Origin: Epiperipatus broadwayi | Taxonomy: Eukaryota; Onychophora; Udeonychophora; Euonychophora; Peripatidae | Direction of reading: 5' to 3' | NCBI GenBank assembly: GCA_028023455.1 | Contig: JAQFVV010006453.1 | Span: forward strand, 852,001-916,000 | DNA length: 64,000 bases | Part shown: in pieces, positions 34,515-44,335 of the stretch | Numbering within the stretch: position 1 is the stretch's first letter | Layout: the number at the start of each line of letters is the position of its first letter | Program-made: the position numbers and the translations under genes | The notes under the pieces: model-generated | Seen by the model: only the letters and a program-made list of their open reading frames with translations | Told to the model about the DNA's origin: nothing | The model's database searches: none

Positions 34515-34815
34515 TTACTGAGAGTGTATGGTCATTTCCTTCAAAATGGCTTGGAAAATGTCCTCGTCTTTGTGAAGAAGCCTCCAAATGAACTCAGCTA
34601 AATAATTTTGAAGGTATTGGCATGCTGTGCCACAGTGTTTCCTATTCTGCCACTTAAGTAGACCCCAAAATCTATTGATGGTCTGAGTGTGAGCTCCTGT
34701 TGTGGGGTCCATGAAATTGTAACGATGGTTAACAGTGACATGTGTAAAGCCTGCCGCCTTAAGATCAGTAGTCCTATAACCCTTCCAACAGTCTGAGTAG
34801 ATGGTAGATCGGACT
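34515..34815 (-). pseudogene. Merlin/ISXO2-like transposase C-terminal part
   Basis: One minus-strand frame reads SDCWKGYRTTDLKAAG, VTVNHRYNFMDPTTGAHTQ, TINRFWGLLKWQNRKHCGTA, then YLAEFIWR, and ends at 34515. This is the C-terminal half of an ISXO2-like DDE transposase, the type encoded by Merlin DNA transposons: S-D-x-W, N-H-x-x-x-F-x-D-P-x-T-G-A-H-T-Q-x-I-E-x-x-W and Y-L-x-E-F-x-W-R. The second catalytic D is present. The expected glutamate of T-x-x-I-E-x-x-W is N here, so this copy should be inactive. Upstream the frame breaks into T-rich repeat sequence at about 34815. Confidence 0.75.
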
Positions 34816-36070
34816 TGATAACAAATAAAACGGGGTTTTGATTTTTTAATAATAACAAATAAAACATGTCAACCGGTTTTATTACATTCTATGGATTTAT
34901 TTATTTATATTTTTTAAGAATCGTAAACTTTGTTAAAGATTTTTTTTTCATAACGAATAAAACGTCAGTATTTTTATTCTTTTTTAGCAACAAAAATTAG
35001 CTCAGGTTCATTTTTAACCCTTTAACCACTAATTATATTATTGATTGTATGAGGTAAAAATCAAATCTTTTAATTGGCCAACTCACAAACTGAAGACAAA
35101 GCCTATTGTTAAAACATATTCGCCTATAATATTAAATTCAACTCAGATACGTTTATAAAAAGTATATTACTAATTTTTCAGGTTATGAAAGAGAACGAAA
35201 GTTCTTTCAAAAATAAATTGCTATTTATTTATTATAAAATATATTCAATTTCGGCAAATATAAAGTGAATGTCTAAACAAAAAAGTGCTGACGCAAACGC
35301 TTTTTTTCAATTTTACGTTACGGAAAAGTAAAGATTTCTTTTTGCTAAATCTTAAATATTTTTACTAAAATCTTCAATATTTTTCGAAAATAATTTTGTT
35401 TTTTTTAGTATATTTTTTAAAAAACTATTTTAATTTCTCATTTTATATTTTTTTAATACTTAAATGACATTCGAAATGAAAATCTCAGCATTTTTTTTTA
35501 TTTTCTTTGATCAGGCGGTTTCTTTGTTCTTTCCAGCCAATCAGAATGTCTTTTTCGACTGAGAGCTGGCTGACAGCCAATCACCGACAAGGTTCTTCTT
35601 TGTTTAGTTGTAAATGCGTTTTTTTTATATTTTTTACTTGTAAAATAATTCGGAAGAGGGCACCATCTTACAGAACTTTTAAAAACCAATCAATAACTGT
35701 CAAATGAATATTCTACCATTAAAACTAGCAGAATTAGAGTGACGTCAGATGTCGATGAGATGCCTCGTAAGAGGCGGTTAAAGAATTAAAATCTACTTAA
35801 CGTGCTGTTTATTGATTTAAAACAACAACAAAAAAACCTCTTTTTGCATCTAAATGGAACGAATAGGTATGTCAAAAGAAGTATTTTTTTTTAAAAAAAT
35901 CAATCAATCAAAAGATGTCCAACAAACTATGCCACCCCTTTTTAACATTGTCATTCTGGGTGTTAATTACGTGATTTACAGATAAAACTAATCACAAGCA
36001 AAACACAAATACTTTCCAGAAAATAAATTTATTAACCATATATGACTGTACTAAATCAACTGTAACAAAT
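34811..36070. repeat. Duplicated segment, copy D2
   Basis: The same landmarks as D1, in order. It is split into 34811-35013 and 35790-36070 by a TTAA-flanked insertion. The offset between the copies before the insertion is about 0.83 kb. Copies diverge by roughly 10-15 percent by eye, so the duplication is old. Confidence 0.8.
35018..35785. mobile_element. piggyBac-like MITE with TTAA duplication
   Basis: The element begins CCCTTTAACCACTAA after TTAA (35014-35017) and ends GAGGCGGTTAAAGAA before TTAA (35786-35789). GGTTAAAG at the right pairs with CTTTAACC at the left; the two outermost right bases are AA instead of GG. The empty site is preserved in copy D1 with a single TTAA. A CCC...GGG-type tip and exact TTAA duplication are the marks of the piggyBac superfamily. 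The 768 bp hold no transposase; the short frames at 35498-35707 are unrecognised. Confidence 0.85.
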
Positions 36071-36413
36071 GGCAGGATGTTTTGGGCTTGCAAAAATGCA
36101 ACTGCCTCACTTCCTCTGTTTGGGACGTCCCACAAATGTAATAATGTGGTAGACATTTTGTTATTCTTTTTCAACTCTCGTCCGAGTCATGACAGAAATG
36201 GTATTTTTCCGCAAACAACTCCAATCGTCTGCCAGAGAGCTTGAGAAATTTTATTTTGTCTTTTTTGACTACAAAAAAACCCAAAATTAGCAAAAAAAAA
36301 AAATTTTGACAAATATCAATAGTACGCTGAAAATTACTAGTACGCAAAAATCTTTCAGTTGGGAAATACAGAAAATCAACAAATAAACACTTGAAAAAGA
36401 TGACAATGCTCAC
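36060..36413 (-). pseudogene. Probable Merlin-like transposase N-terminal part
   Basis: On the minus strand MSTTLLHLWDVPNRGSEAV, then AFLQAQNILP, resembles the start of ISXO2/Merlin-type transposases (a short helix, then FLxxxxIL before a zinc-binding region). After this the sequence runs into copy D2 at about 36070. Together with the C-terminal piece at 34515-34815 on the same strand, this suggests one transposon whose middle was lost or rearranged by the D1/D2 duplication. The expected CxxC pairs are not visible, so the call is tentative. Confidence 0.4.
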
Positions 36414-38270
36414 ACTCTCATCTTAAATTCTAGCGACAATACAAATTTTGTCAATATGCATAGGATTTCAACCCACAATGAAATCAATGCCAAACTATAC
36501 TGTCATAGTATTGTTAGTAGATGTAGTTATTGATATGCAGAAGAATTGGCCGCGCGTATTATAATCACTACATACGATAGATCTACTCGTATATTAATGA
36601 TCACTCGTATATTAGCCGTAGGTTTGGCTGTGAAAGCAGTATAATTCTGTGTTTTTACACAGAAACAGTGCAACACAGGCTGTACAGTGAATAGTTTACA
36701 AATACCCAAAATTTCAAATATACAGGGGATTTATAATTTATTTTTACATTTTTAAAATTAAAATCGAGTTTCAAAGTTATTATTTTAAAATAAGATTTTA
36801 GAAAATTAGAAATAAATGAATGAAAGTTTATAACTTAAAATAAAATAGATAAAGCTATATAAACATTATATAACTAAAAAAGAATTTTGAAATTATATCA
36901 AAATATTTTAATTTACTGTTTAAATCTGCTATTGAAGTGTGTGTGCGTTTTACTGCGAATTTGACAGATGCTTATATATATTTAATACCCCTACACACAC
37001 AATTCAATACCAAAAGTTTAAATTTAGGTAGAATAAAGATGGTGGGTGGGAGATGATAAAAAAGGTGAAACTTAAGATTCGAATTCGAATCTTACTGTTT
37101 CAATTCATGTGTGTGCGTGTATTTTGAATGAAACGGAAAAGCAGCATTTCCAGGTATCTTAAAAGATTTTTTATTATATCATAAACTCAGAAAAAAAAAA
37201 ACACTTTACAAAATGCGATTATTTTGAAGCCAAATCTCAATCAAGAGATAACCCATTAATCTTTTCTACACATGAAATATGGCAAGTAGAAGCATTCATT
37301 TGAATTGTTAGATTAATATTTATTAAAATACATTGTTCCACTTGATTCAAATTTATCTATCCATAATTATGTTTATGCTAAGACCTTGCACATATATAAA
37401 TACATATGTTATATTTATTGCATTAATTTCAGTTACATTTTTACATGAAGTATCCACATTTATATAACATACAAGGTATTATATTAAATTAAAAACAATG
37501 AGTTATTTCCTCTAAACACCTATCTAAAAGGCAATACATTAATTTAGATAGGAGCAGCAATGTTAAAATGATATATTGTATTTAACTTATTAATACATAT
37601 AAATTACTTCATTTGAAGATGATGTGAACGGCCTTCTTTCACTCTTTTGTGCTATTTTTATGATTTTGCATTCATTTCATAGTAGAAAGTGAAATTAAAA
37701 TAGTATTGATTTACCTAGTTTTAAAAAAATTCACATATCAGTATTCTATAGATGAAAATTTCTCTAAAGTAACTAAAGACCTGCATCGGAAGCACTGATT
37801 GGCAGATATTTTTGAGAGAACAGTTGTACGGTTACTTATAAACTCTTTTATTATGTTACCATCAGCAAAAAAAATTACATTTTCGGTACTGTATTTAAAT
37901 ATTTACGAATGTTTTTATGAAGTAATTGTATAATATTATTTTAAAAAAATATTTACATGATTCCACTTATTTTTTTAAATGTATTTTATTTTAAAAAAAC
38001 ACAACAAATTTGTAATAACCGCAAAATGAAACAACTTGGAAATTGTGCGGCATTGTAATACAGAACTTTGTGATATTTTAATAATTATTTACAATTTTAA
38101 ATTTAAGTACATTCTTTTATAGCTTTATAATGATTTAGCAATAATATATCCTGGATTTAGAAAATTAAATGCAATGAAGAAAGATCTCATTAATTTACCT
38201 TTTTCAATAGCATTATGATAATCAGAAAATAAGAAAAAAGTAATTGTTTTCATCATCTAATTCATTTTTT
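36414..38270. other. Non-coding sequence
   Basis: It contains a perfect 8-bp hairpin TTCTGTGT-TTTT-ACACAGAA at 36644-36663 and a palindrome GATTCGAATTCGAATC at 37077-37092. There is a somewhat GC-richer patch at 36530-36700. No gene recognised. Confidence 0.5.
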
Positions 38271-38274
38271 TTAT

Positions 38275-38365
38275 ATGTCAAAGCTGGCCGGGAAGCGAAC
38301 CCACACCCCGGGACGACTGCTTGTAAGGCGGCTGTGCTGACCTCTCGTCCACCAATGTTTGACAC
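38275..38365 (-). repeat. tRNA-derived SINE
   Basis: The minus strand reads GTCAAACATTGGTGGACGAG, AGGTCAGCACAGCCGCCTTA, then GTGGGTTCGCTTCCCGGCC and an A-rich tail. Box A-like TGGACGAGAGG and box B-like GGTTCGCTTCC are both present. It is the best preserved of the window's SINE heads. Confidence 0.75.
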
Positions 38366-38462
38366 ATCTAATTCATTTTATAACTTTTTCTCTCCTATAT
38401 TTTCACAATTCAAATATGATTTTTTAAGATGTTTTTGTTTTTAATATAGAATGAAAGTTTAA

Positions 38463-38626
38463 TTTATAAATATATGCACTTAGATGCTATCATATAAAAA
38501 GCTATTAATAACTGCATATATACAGAAGTATATTGCTTTTGAGGGTGATGTATGGCCTCATATTCATAGTACCTAAGTGCATATATTTATAAATTATAAT
38601 GGTATATGAAAAGTTCATTACCTTTT
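38463..38626 (-). mobile_element. Small insertion with Penelope-like terminal motif
   Basis: The 14-base duplication GAATGAAAGTTTAA flanks the insert (38449-38462 and 38627-38640). Inside, TTTATAAATATATGCACTTAG at 38463 and CTAAGTGCATATATTTATAAA at 38576 are inverted repeats. Between them the minus strand carries CTATGAATATGAGGCC, a loop, then CCCTCAAAAGC, homologous to the 3' motif of the Penelope-like element at 26355-26420. It is probably a non-autonomous derivative mobilised by a Penelope-like RT. Confidence 0.6.
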
Positions 38627-38640
38627 GAATGAAAGTTTAA

Positions 38641-39043
38641 ACATTAGAATCAAATGTTGAACGTTTACTGAAATTAGTATAAAAATAGCAAGAGAAACAT
38701 CCACCTATTGAAAGATTAATGCCAATTTAACATAAGTATTTCAATACCATGAACAATATTTTATTATGATGGTAGGATAGGAAGAAAGCAGGTAATATTT
38801 GAGAAAATAGAATAATTCAAATTTTATTCATATGCACTACTTATCATATATTATTAATTAATCAGTAGAAATTTATATGTTGTTGATACATTTACTTTAT
38901 TTATTAAGAAACCTGAGTTCTTAATCACCGAACTATTTTCTTCAAAGATCCACCCTTTCTTTACGATTTTTATCAATAATAGAAGCTTAGGTATATTAAT
39001 ATTTTTTATTAGTCATACAAATTATTAATACTTCCATCACGTG
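38641..39043. other. Spacer
   Basis: A+T-rich, no feature seen. Confidence 0.5.
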
Positions 39044-39235
39044 ATTTGTGTCAAAGTTGTGAAGGCAGTAAGTTTAATACTTATCAATTAAACTGTAGTA
39101 ATTGGCTATTTATATAGACTAAACAATGATGAAGATATGTGTAAGAGATTGTGATCTGGGCCAACTGATGAGTGCTGGTTTAGCATGAAATGTGCCTCTT
39201 GGAGATTATAAATCTTCACATGTATTTGCTCATAT
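39044..39235 (+). repeat. Hammerhead-bearing repeat, copy H1
   Basis: It starts TTTGTGTCAAAGTTGTGAAG, runs through TATATAGACTAAACAATGATGAAGATATG-like sequence into the hammerhead core at 39151-39210, and ends near CATATGTTTATGCTTAC. It is colinear with H2 (same strand, about 2.5 kb downstream) and H3 (minus strand, 6.2-6.5 kb). No coding capacity. Confidence 0.65.
39151..39210 (+). ncRNA. Hammerhead ribozyme-like motif (best core)
   Basis: The core CTGATGA (39165-39171) is followed by stem II GTGCT/AGCAT with loop GGTTT, then GAAA (39187-39190), a short stem III region TGTGC, and CTC as an NUH cleavage triplet before TTGG. Stem I pairs CCAA (39161-39164) with TTGG (39199-39202), and beyond a GGG bulge ATCT with AGAT. 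All invariant core bases are present. A mismatch in the tiny stem III (U against C) may impair it. Layout is a minimal type I hammerhead. Confidence 0.65.
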
Positions 39236-40083
39236 GTTTATGCTTACACATCTACACAAGCTATTAAAAGGGGATAAAAACTAATCACTACCTTTATGTA
39301 AGTGTTGTGTAGAGGAAATTGCATGACAGAAATAATATTAAATAGAATAGAGGTATTAAGTAGAAGATTTCTTAATTAGTAATAGAAAAGATCAAGTGTG
39401 AAGAATATTAAAATATGTTTGTTTATTCATTAAATAGTACTTAATATGCATTTATACATTTTATTAGGTCTTACTAAAAACACAGATTTGCATTAAAATG
39501 CATATTCAGGTAATAAGTAAATTCTTTATTTAATCCTTAAATTGAATACCATTCCATGTCTACAAATTGCTTGATAGTATTCATCGTAATGATTATAACT
39601 ATCTTTAAAAATTCAGGAATTGTTGATTTGTGCAAATCTACAAGATAACAGGATTGAATAAAAAACTAAATTTGAAAATGTTAAAAATGTGCTGTGTATT
39701 GTCGTAGAAATAATATGCAAGTTTATCTACTTATGCAAACGAGTCTGCCAGCAACCCAACATACTTCCCCTTATCCACATCTCTATGCACATTGTTATAA
39801 TATACATATATGTAATTGAAATGGAATTAATTACCCCCCCCCGCTTATTAATGTGATGTCAAAAAAAAAAAGCAAGACAGAATGGTAACCTTCTTTAATT
39901 GTTTTTGACATCACATAGCTCAGTCGTAGTTACTTCTGATCCAATTACAGATATTTAAAAGTATGACTATTTATTATATATATATATTTTCTATTAGTTT
40001 TAACAATCATTTAAATAATGGTTATTAATATATAGTATTAAATATACATAATACAGTTATGAAGCAATGACTCTAAATGCAGA
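39236..40083. other. Spacer with a small hairpin
   Basis: ATGTGATGTCAAAAA at 39850 pairs with TTTTTGACATCACAT at 39903, around an internal A-rich loop next to a C-run; possibly a very small foldback element. Nothing else. Confidence 0.5.
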
Positions 40084-40361
40084 TACTATAATAATCCTTT
40101 ACTAGTTAGTCTTCCTAAAGTCATTGAAAGTGTTAGCTGGTTTGATTGAGACTTCGTTAAAATTGCCTCTCACAAAAAAAACAAAAAACAAACACTTACT
40201 CCTCTGAAATATCAATGACTGGTTTATTATTCACCGAAGATCTTGATGACTAGATAAAAGTGATTTCATTTTAATCTAATTAGTGGATTTTTCAAAGAGG
40301 ACATTATTTGCAAGTTTATTTATGATCCCAAAAACTTAGTATGTAAAGGATTATTATAGTA
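40084..40361. mobile_element. MITE with about 20-bp terminal inverted repeats
   Basis: TACTATAATAATCCTTTAC at 40084-40102 is exactly inverted at 40343-40361. The 278-bp body has no coding capacity. The tips begin and end with TA, so a TA target is possible; superfamily unknown. Confidence 0.65.
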
Positions 40362-40837
40362 TGTGCACTTGAAGTTTATTATGTCATGGATATTATATAT
40401 AAATAAAAATGTCAAATTACTCTTCAAAATGTTAAGATATTCAGCAGTGCTCTCTATGGGTAAATATAAAGTTAGCTTAAAATTAATTTAATATTTATTC
40501 ACAGAGGATAGTAATAGGACCTATAGGAAGGTTTCATTTTATGGTATGTGAAGTTACACATATTTACATTAAGAAAAGAAAAGAATGTAATAATTAGTAG
40601 TCCTTTTTTTCTTCTTAGATTCAGGCATTTCATGCTATGTTTTCAAATACTGCCATATTAAAAATAAATGTCTGAATAACTATTGTGTGATAACTTTTTT
40701 TTTCATTTGTTAGAATTGATTTTATCTTACTTCATACACATGAAAGCATTCTTGTTTTTTTTTCTAGAATTACTGCTGTGTATAAAAAATTCATCAGGTG
40801 CACATAATGTGGAAAATCACAGTGAATCTCATAGACA
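40362..40837. other. Spacer
   Basis: Nothing recognised. Confidence 0.5.
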
Positions 40838-40953
40838 ATAAACCCTTAAGCTATTAACAATCTCAATCTGTAGTCAAGGCAACCTTTAACAATAAAAGTT
40901 GCCTTGATTATGGGTTGAGATTGTTGATAGTTTAAGGGTTGATTGCTATTTAC
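40838..40953. mobile_element. Short foldback element
   Basis: AACCCTTAAGCTATTAACAA and AATCTCAATC with GTCAAGGCAACTTT-like sequence on the left are mirrored by AAAGTTGCCTTGAT, GAGATTGTTGATAG and TTTAAGGGTT on the right, with arms of about 48 bases. Confidence 0.65.
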
Positions 40954-41560
40954 ATTTATAAACTTAGTAAATCCTTGAGTGATTGGCTTTATTATCTTAG
41001 TAAATATTCTCATATAAATATTGGAAATGTGAGTTTTATGTTGTCATTAGAACTATGGAATAGACTTGGAATTGCTGCTGTATATTCTTTAAAATTTTGG
41101 CAATAAAAAAATAAACGTAGCTGTGTTTCTGTATACTATGAAAAATCCCTCATTGGTAAACATTTGTAGTATGGAATGTATGTTTTAATTATGATTATAA
41201 AAAGATTTAGAATTGCTAGAGGTGTATTTTCAAAAGTTTGGCAATCAAAAAATAATTTCAAAAAATAATAGAATATGTTTATAAAATAATGTTTATTGTA
41301 TTTTCGGTCAACATTTATAGTAATCGATTACAATGAACATACACCCTTCTACAAGATCTTAAAAGTGGATACTTGTCTCCATCTTGTGTGAAAAGTGTGA
41401 AACTTATAAACATTGTTAATATGGGCAAGGAAATCAGGTGTTGATACCTCTATGCTGCTGCAAATAAATTATCCATTAAATAAGACTAAAAAACATTTCA
41501 TCTAGCAAGAATATCCAGTTTGATAAATGATTAGTAACAGTTATTAATACATTTATATTA
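40954..41560. other. Spacer
   Basis: A+T-rich, no gene or clear repeat. Confidence 0.5.
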
Positions 41561-41574
41561 CAGTGTTTTATATT

Positions 41575-41760
41575 AATGTTGTACTGCAGAAAATTTGAAA
41601 TCTGTCAATTGAACTATAGTAGTTTCCTATCTAGATATATACTGAACATATGATGAAGATATGGGTAAGAGATTGTGATCTAGGCCAACCGATGAGTGCT
41701 GGTTTGGCACAAAATGTGTATCTTGGGGCTCCTTTATCCTTTTCACACATCTTTGATTAT
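41575..41760 (+). repeat. Hammerhead-bearing repeat, copy H2
   Basis: It shares AATTGAACTATAGTAG, TATACTGAACATATGATGAA and TAAGAGATTGTGATCTAGG with H1 at the same spacing. It includes a hammerhead-like core (next entry). Confidence 0.6.
41675..41735 (+). ncRNA. Hammerhead ribozyme-like motif (degenerate)
   Basis: CCGATGA replaces CTGATGA (41689-41695), AAAA replaces GAAA (41711-41714), but stem II (GTGC/GCAC), stem I (CCAA/TTGG) and a minimal stem III (ATG, loop TG, TAT) with an ATC triplet remain. Probably inactive. Confidence 0.5.
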
Positions 41761-42500
41761 ATGTTTCAGTAATCTATGATAGAATTGGAATTAATAAAAA
41801 ATAATAATAAATATTTTTTTAAAAAAATTAAGTTTGGAGTTTTTCTAGAAATAATGTGTCCATGAAGTTGAATTGTAACATGTGCTATATGAATTGCTTG
41901 ACCAAGTGTATGTTTTTAAAATATCTGTTGTGTGAAAGGTTGGTTTGGTTTCTGGGCTGATAAACTGATAGGATTGCAAATGAGAGATAACTCATTGGAA
42001 GTATCAGTTACTTCCTGTTCTGTTTCTAATGATCTTCTCATTGCTTGCCAATAGTGTCAGGGTAACGAGTACACCCGCTACAATATAAACTTTTATTTGC
42101 TGTATATTTTTCTCTTTATTATTACTATTGTTGTTATTATTGTTGTATAATGGAGTATTAAAAAAGATAATAGTTGAAATTCAAAACTTTTATATTGCAT
42201 TAAGCATGCATTCAGGAGACCACTACCAGAATCATTGTGCTGTTTTAATTTAAGAGTTGAAAATTATGCTTATATATGAATGTAATTTATTATATAAATG
42301 GTGCTTATTATATAAATGAGGCATTTAAATGTTCCATTTTTTTGACAATGGAACACATGAATCATTTTTATTGATGCATCTGAATCCTTTGCAATTGTCC
42401 ATGCCTCATTATTGTTATTAGTATTATTGTTATTGTTACCATTATTAATAATATTATTGTTATTATTATTATTGTAACACAATGAGTGATAGTCAAAGAG
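41761..42500. other. Spacer with ATT microsatellite
   Basis: Interrupted (ATT)n at 42118-42145 and 42410-42473. Apparent poly-asparagine frames come from these runs. Confidence 0.55.
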
Positions 42501-42568
42501 TCACCAATGATCAACCCCTAAACATCACATGATTACCATCTCTTATGCTAGCACTTAACTGTTATTAA

Positions 42569-42925
42569 ACAGGCAAAACTCTCCATACAGTAATGCCACC
42601 CTATGCTAACCAAAGTAAACCTATGACTATATAAGCTATTGAACTTAGATTGAAAATATTATTGTGTTTTCAATTACATTCTCATAGTTTTGTAGTTAAG
42701 AAGAGATAAAATGTGGCTGCTGGAGGGTTGCATTAAATACTAAGATCTAGGTGCAGTGCTTTCAGATCCAAGGCTCCTCACTGACGAAGGCCACAAACCA
42801 GATACTAGTTTGGGGATATTGGATGAGTAGGAGCTAAATGGGGATTTTATGCACAAGCTTTCTGGCATGCATTGATTACTCTGGTTAGCATAGGGTGGCA
42901 TTACTATATGGAGAGTTTTGCCTGT
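42569..42925. mobile_element. TTAA-flanked MITE, family A reference copy A3
   Basis: TTAA (42565-42568) precedes ACAGGCAAAACTCTCCATA, and TATGGAGAGTTTTGCCTGT precedes TTAA (42926-42929). The terminal inverted repeats extend about 44 bases to GCTAACC/GGTTAGC. The 357-bp body has no coding capacity. The flank TAACATCACATGATTACCAT-type sequence to the left is shared with copies at 24640 and 45468, so either it jumped within a larger repeat or the repeat unit extends beyond the TTAA. Confidence 0.8.
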
Positions 42926-42929
42926 TTAA

Positions 42930-43589
42930 TGAGTCACTAAAGACTAATCTATCTCCAATTTACCTGCAGCCCAGCTCTGAAACAATGAATGTGTAGTGTA
43001 GCAATCTAGTTTAACTATTCACCACAAATGCTAGCATGTCTGGATAATAGTTCTGATACAAAATGTCACAGTGTGTTTCATATCATAACCTATTTATGGA
43101 ATAACATTAAATTTTAATTTAATTTATCAAAATTGCTATTTAAACATTTGAAATGTTTTATGCAGTGTGTAAATTGATAAACCACAAATTGTTGTCAAGT
43201 GGTTTGCAGGATATGATGGAAGAGAAAATATTAAAGATGATCCACAGAAGTATAAAACATATATCATATCATACTTCTTAATATAGATATCATAAAATGC
43301 ATGAAACATTTTTGTGATGAGTAGCATATGTTACTACATAATACAGTATTGTTTCAGAGATGGTGCTACAGGAAATTGAAAAAAGAGTATCGGTCACTTT
43401 TTCTCTGACATACACCATATAAACTAATTAATTATTTAATGCATTCAATTTAACAACCGTTATTAAACCATTTAAACTAATATTTTTTTATTATTTTTTT
43501 TTATAATTTATCAGAAATACATTTTCTTTATAAATACTAAAGAATCTTCTATTGATAAAAGTTGAAAATAATATTTATAATAAGCTAGA
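42930..43589. other. Spacer
   Basis: No feature beyond A+T-rich sequence. Confidence 0.5.
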
Positions 43590-44335
43590 TTAATATCTCA
43601 ATACTGGTTTATTTAATAAATAAAATATTATCAATTCAAAGCATAAGATAAAACTTAAAAGAAAATAACAGTCATCTTATCTCTTTTACCTAAATTCATT
43701 TATATAGGCAAATCAGAAGCACTTTCATACTTTCTTTCCAAAATGCTTCAGATTTGCCTATATAAATGGAATTTAGGGATAAAAATAAGATTTCTGTTCT
43801 TCATGTGTTTAATTAAAAAATACTTCAGATTTGCCTGTATAAATGAATTTAGGTAAAAGAGATAAGATGTCTTTTTTTTCTCTTAAAAAGGTTTATCTTG
43901 TGTTTTGGGTTGGAAAGTATTTTATTTAATTAATAAACCAGCATTGAGGTGTTATTCCAATATTACATAATATTAACTGCTGGGAAAAGTTTATATTTAC
44001 ATATTTCATTATTTGATTTAATATTGACAAGCTGTAAAGTGAAAAATTTCATGAGTATCAATTAAAATAATATAAAGCAATTTGAAATATAGCTTTAAAG
44101 AAGTAGCATACTCAATTTAAGATCTTCATGCTTTCTTTACAAAATGCTTCAGATTTGCCTATATAAATTAATTTAGGTGAAAGAAATAAGACATATGTTC
44201 TTTTCTCTTAAAAATTTTTATGTTGTGCTTTGGATTAAGAGTATTTCATTTACTTAATAAATTAATAATGGGGAATTAATCCAATGCATTACATAATATT
44301 AACTGCTGGAAAAAGTTTATATTTACATATAACAA
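43590..44335. repeat. Multi-arm foldback array
   Basis: An inverted arm (43590-43725) faces a direct arm (43815-43960), sharing CTTTTACCTAAATTCATTTA and its complement and AAACCAGTATTGAG-type sequence. A partial direct copy lies at 43740-43800 (GCTTCAGATTTGCCTATA). A third, more diverged direct copy spans 44120-44335, including ATTACATAATATTAACTGCT and AAAAGTTTATATTTACATAT shared with 43961-44005. No coding capacity. Confidence 0.65.

Noticed and set aside
38275-38365. Functional tRNA gene
   Set aside because: Box A and box B are present, but the acceptor and anticodon stems do not pair, and the same sequence recurs as a repeat with an A-rich tail; it is a SINE.
42270-42482. Asparagine-rich minus-strand frame
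   Set aside because: Caused by an interrupted (ATT)n run.
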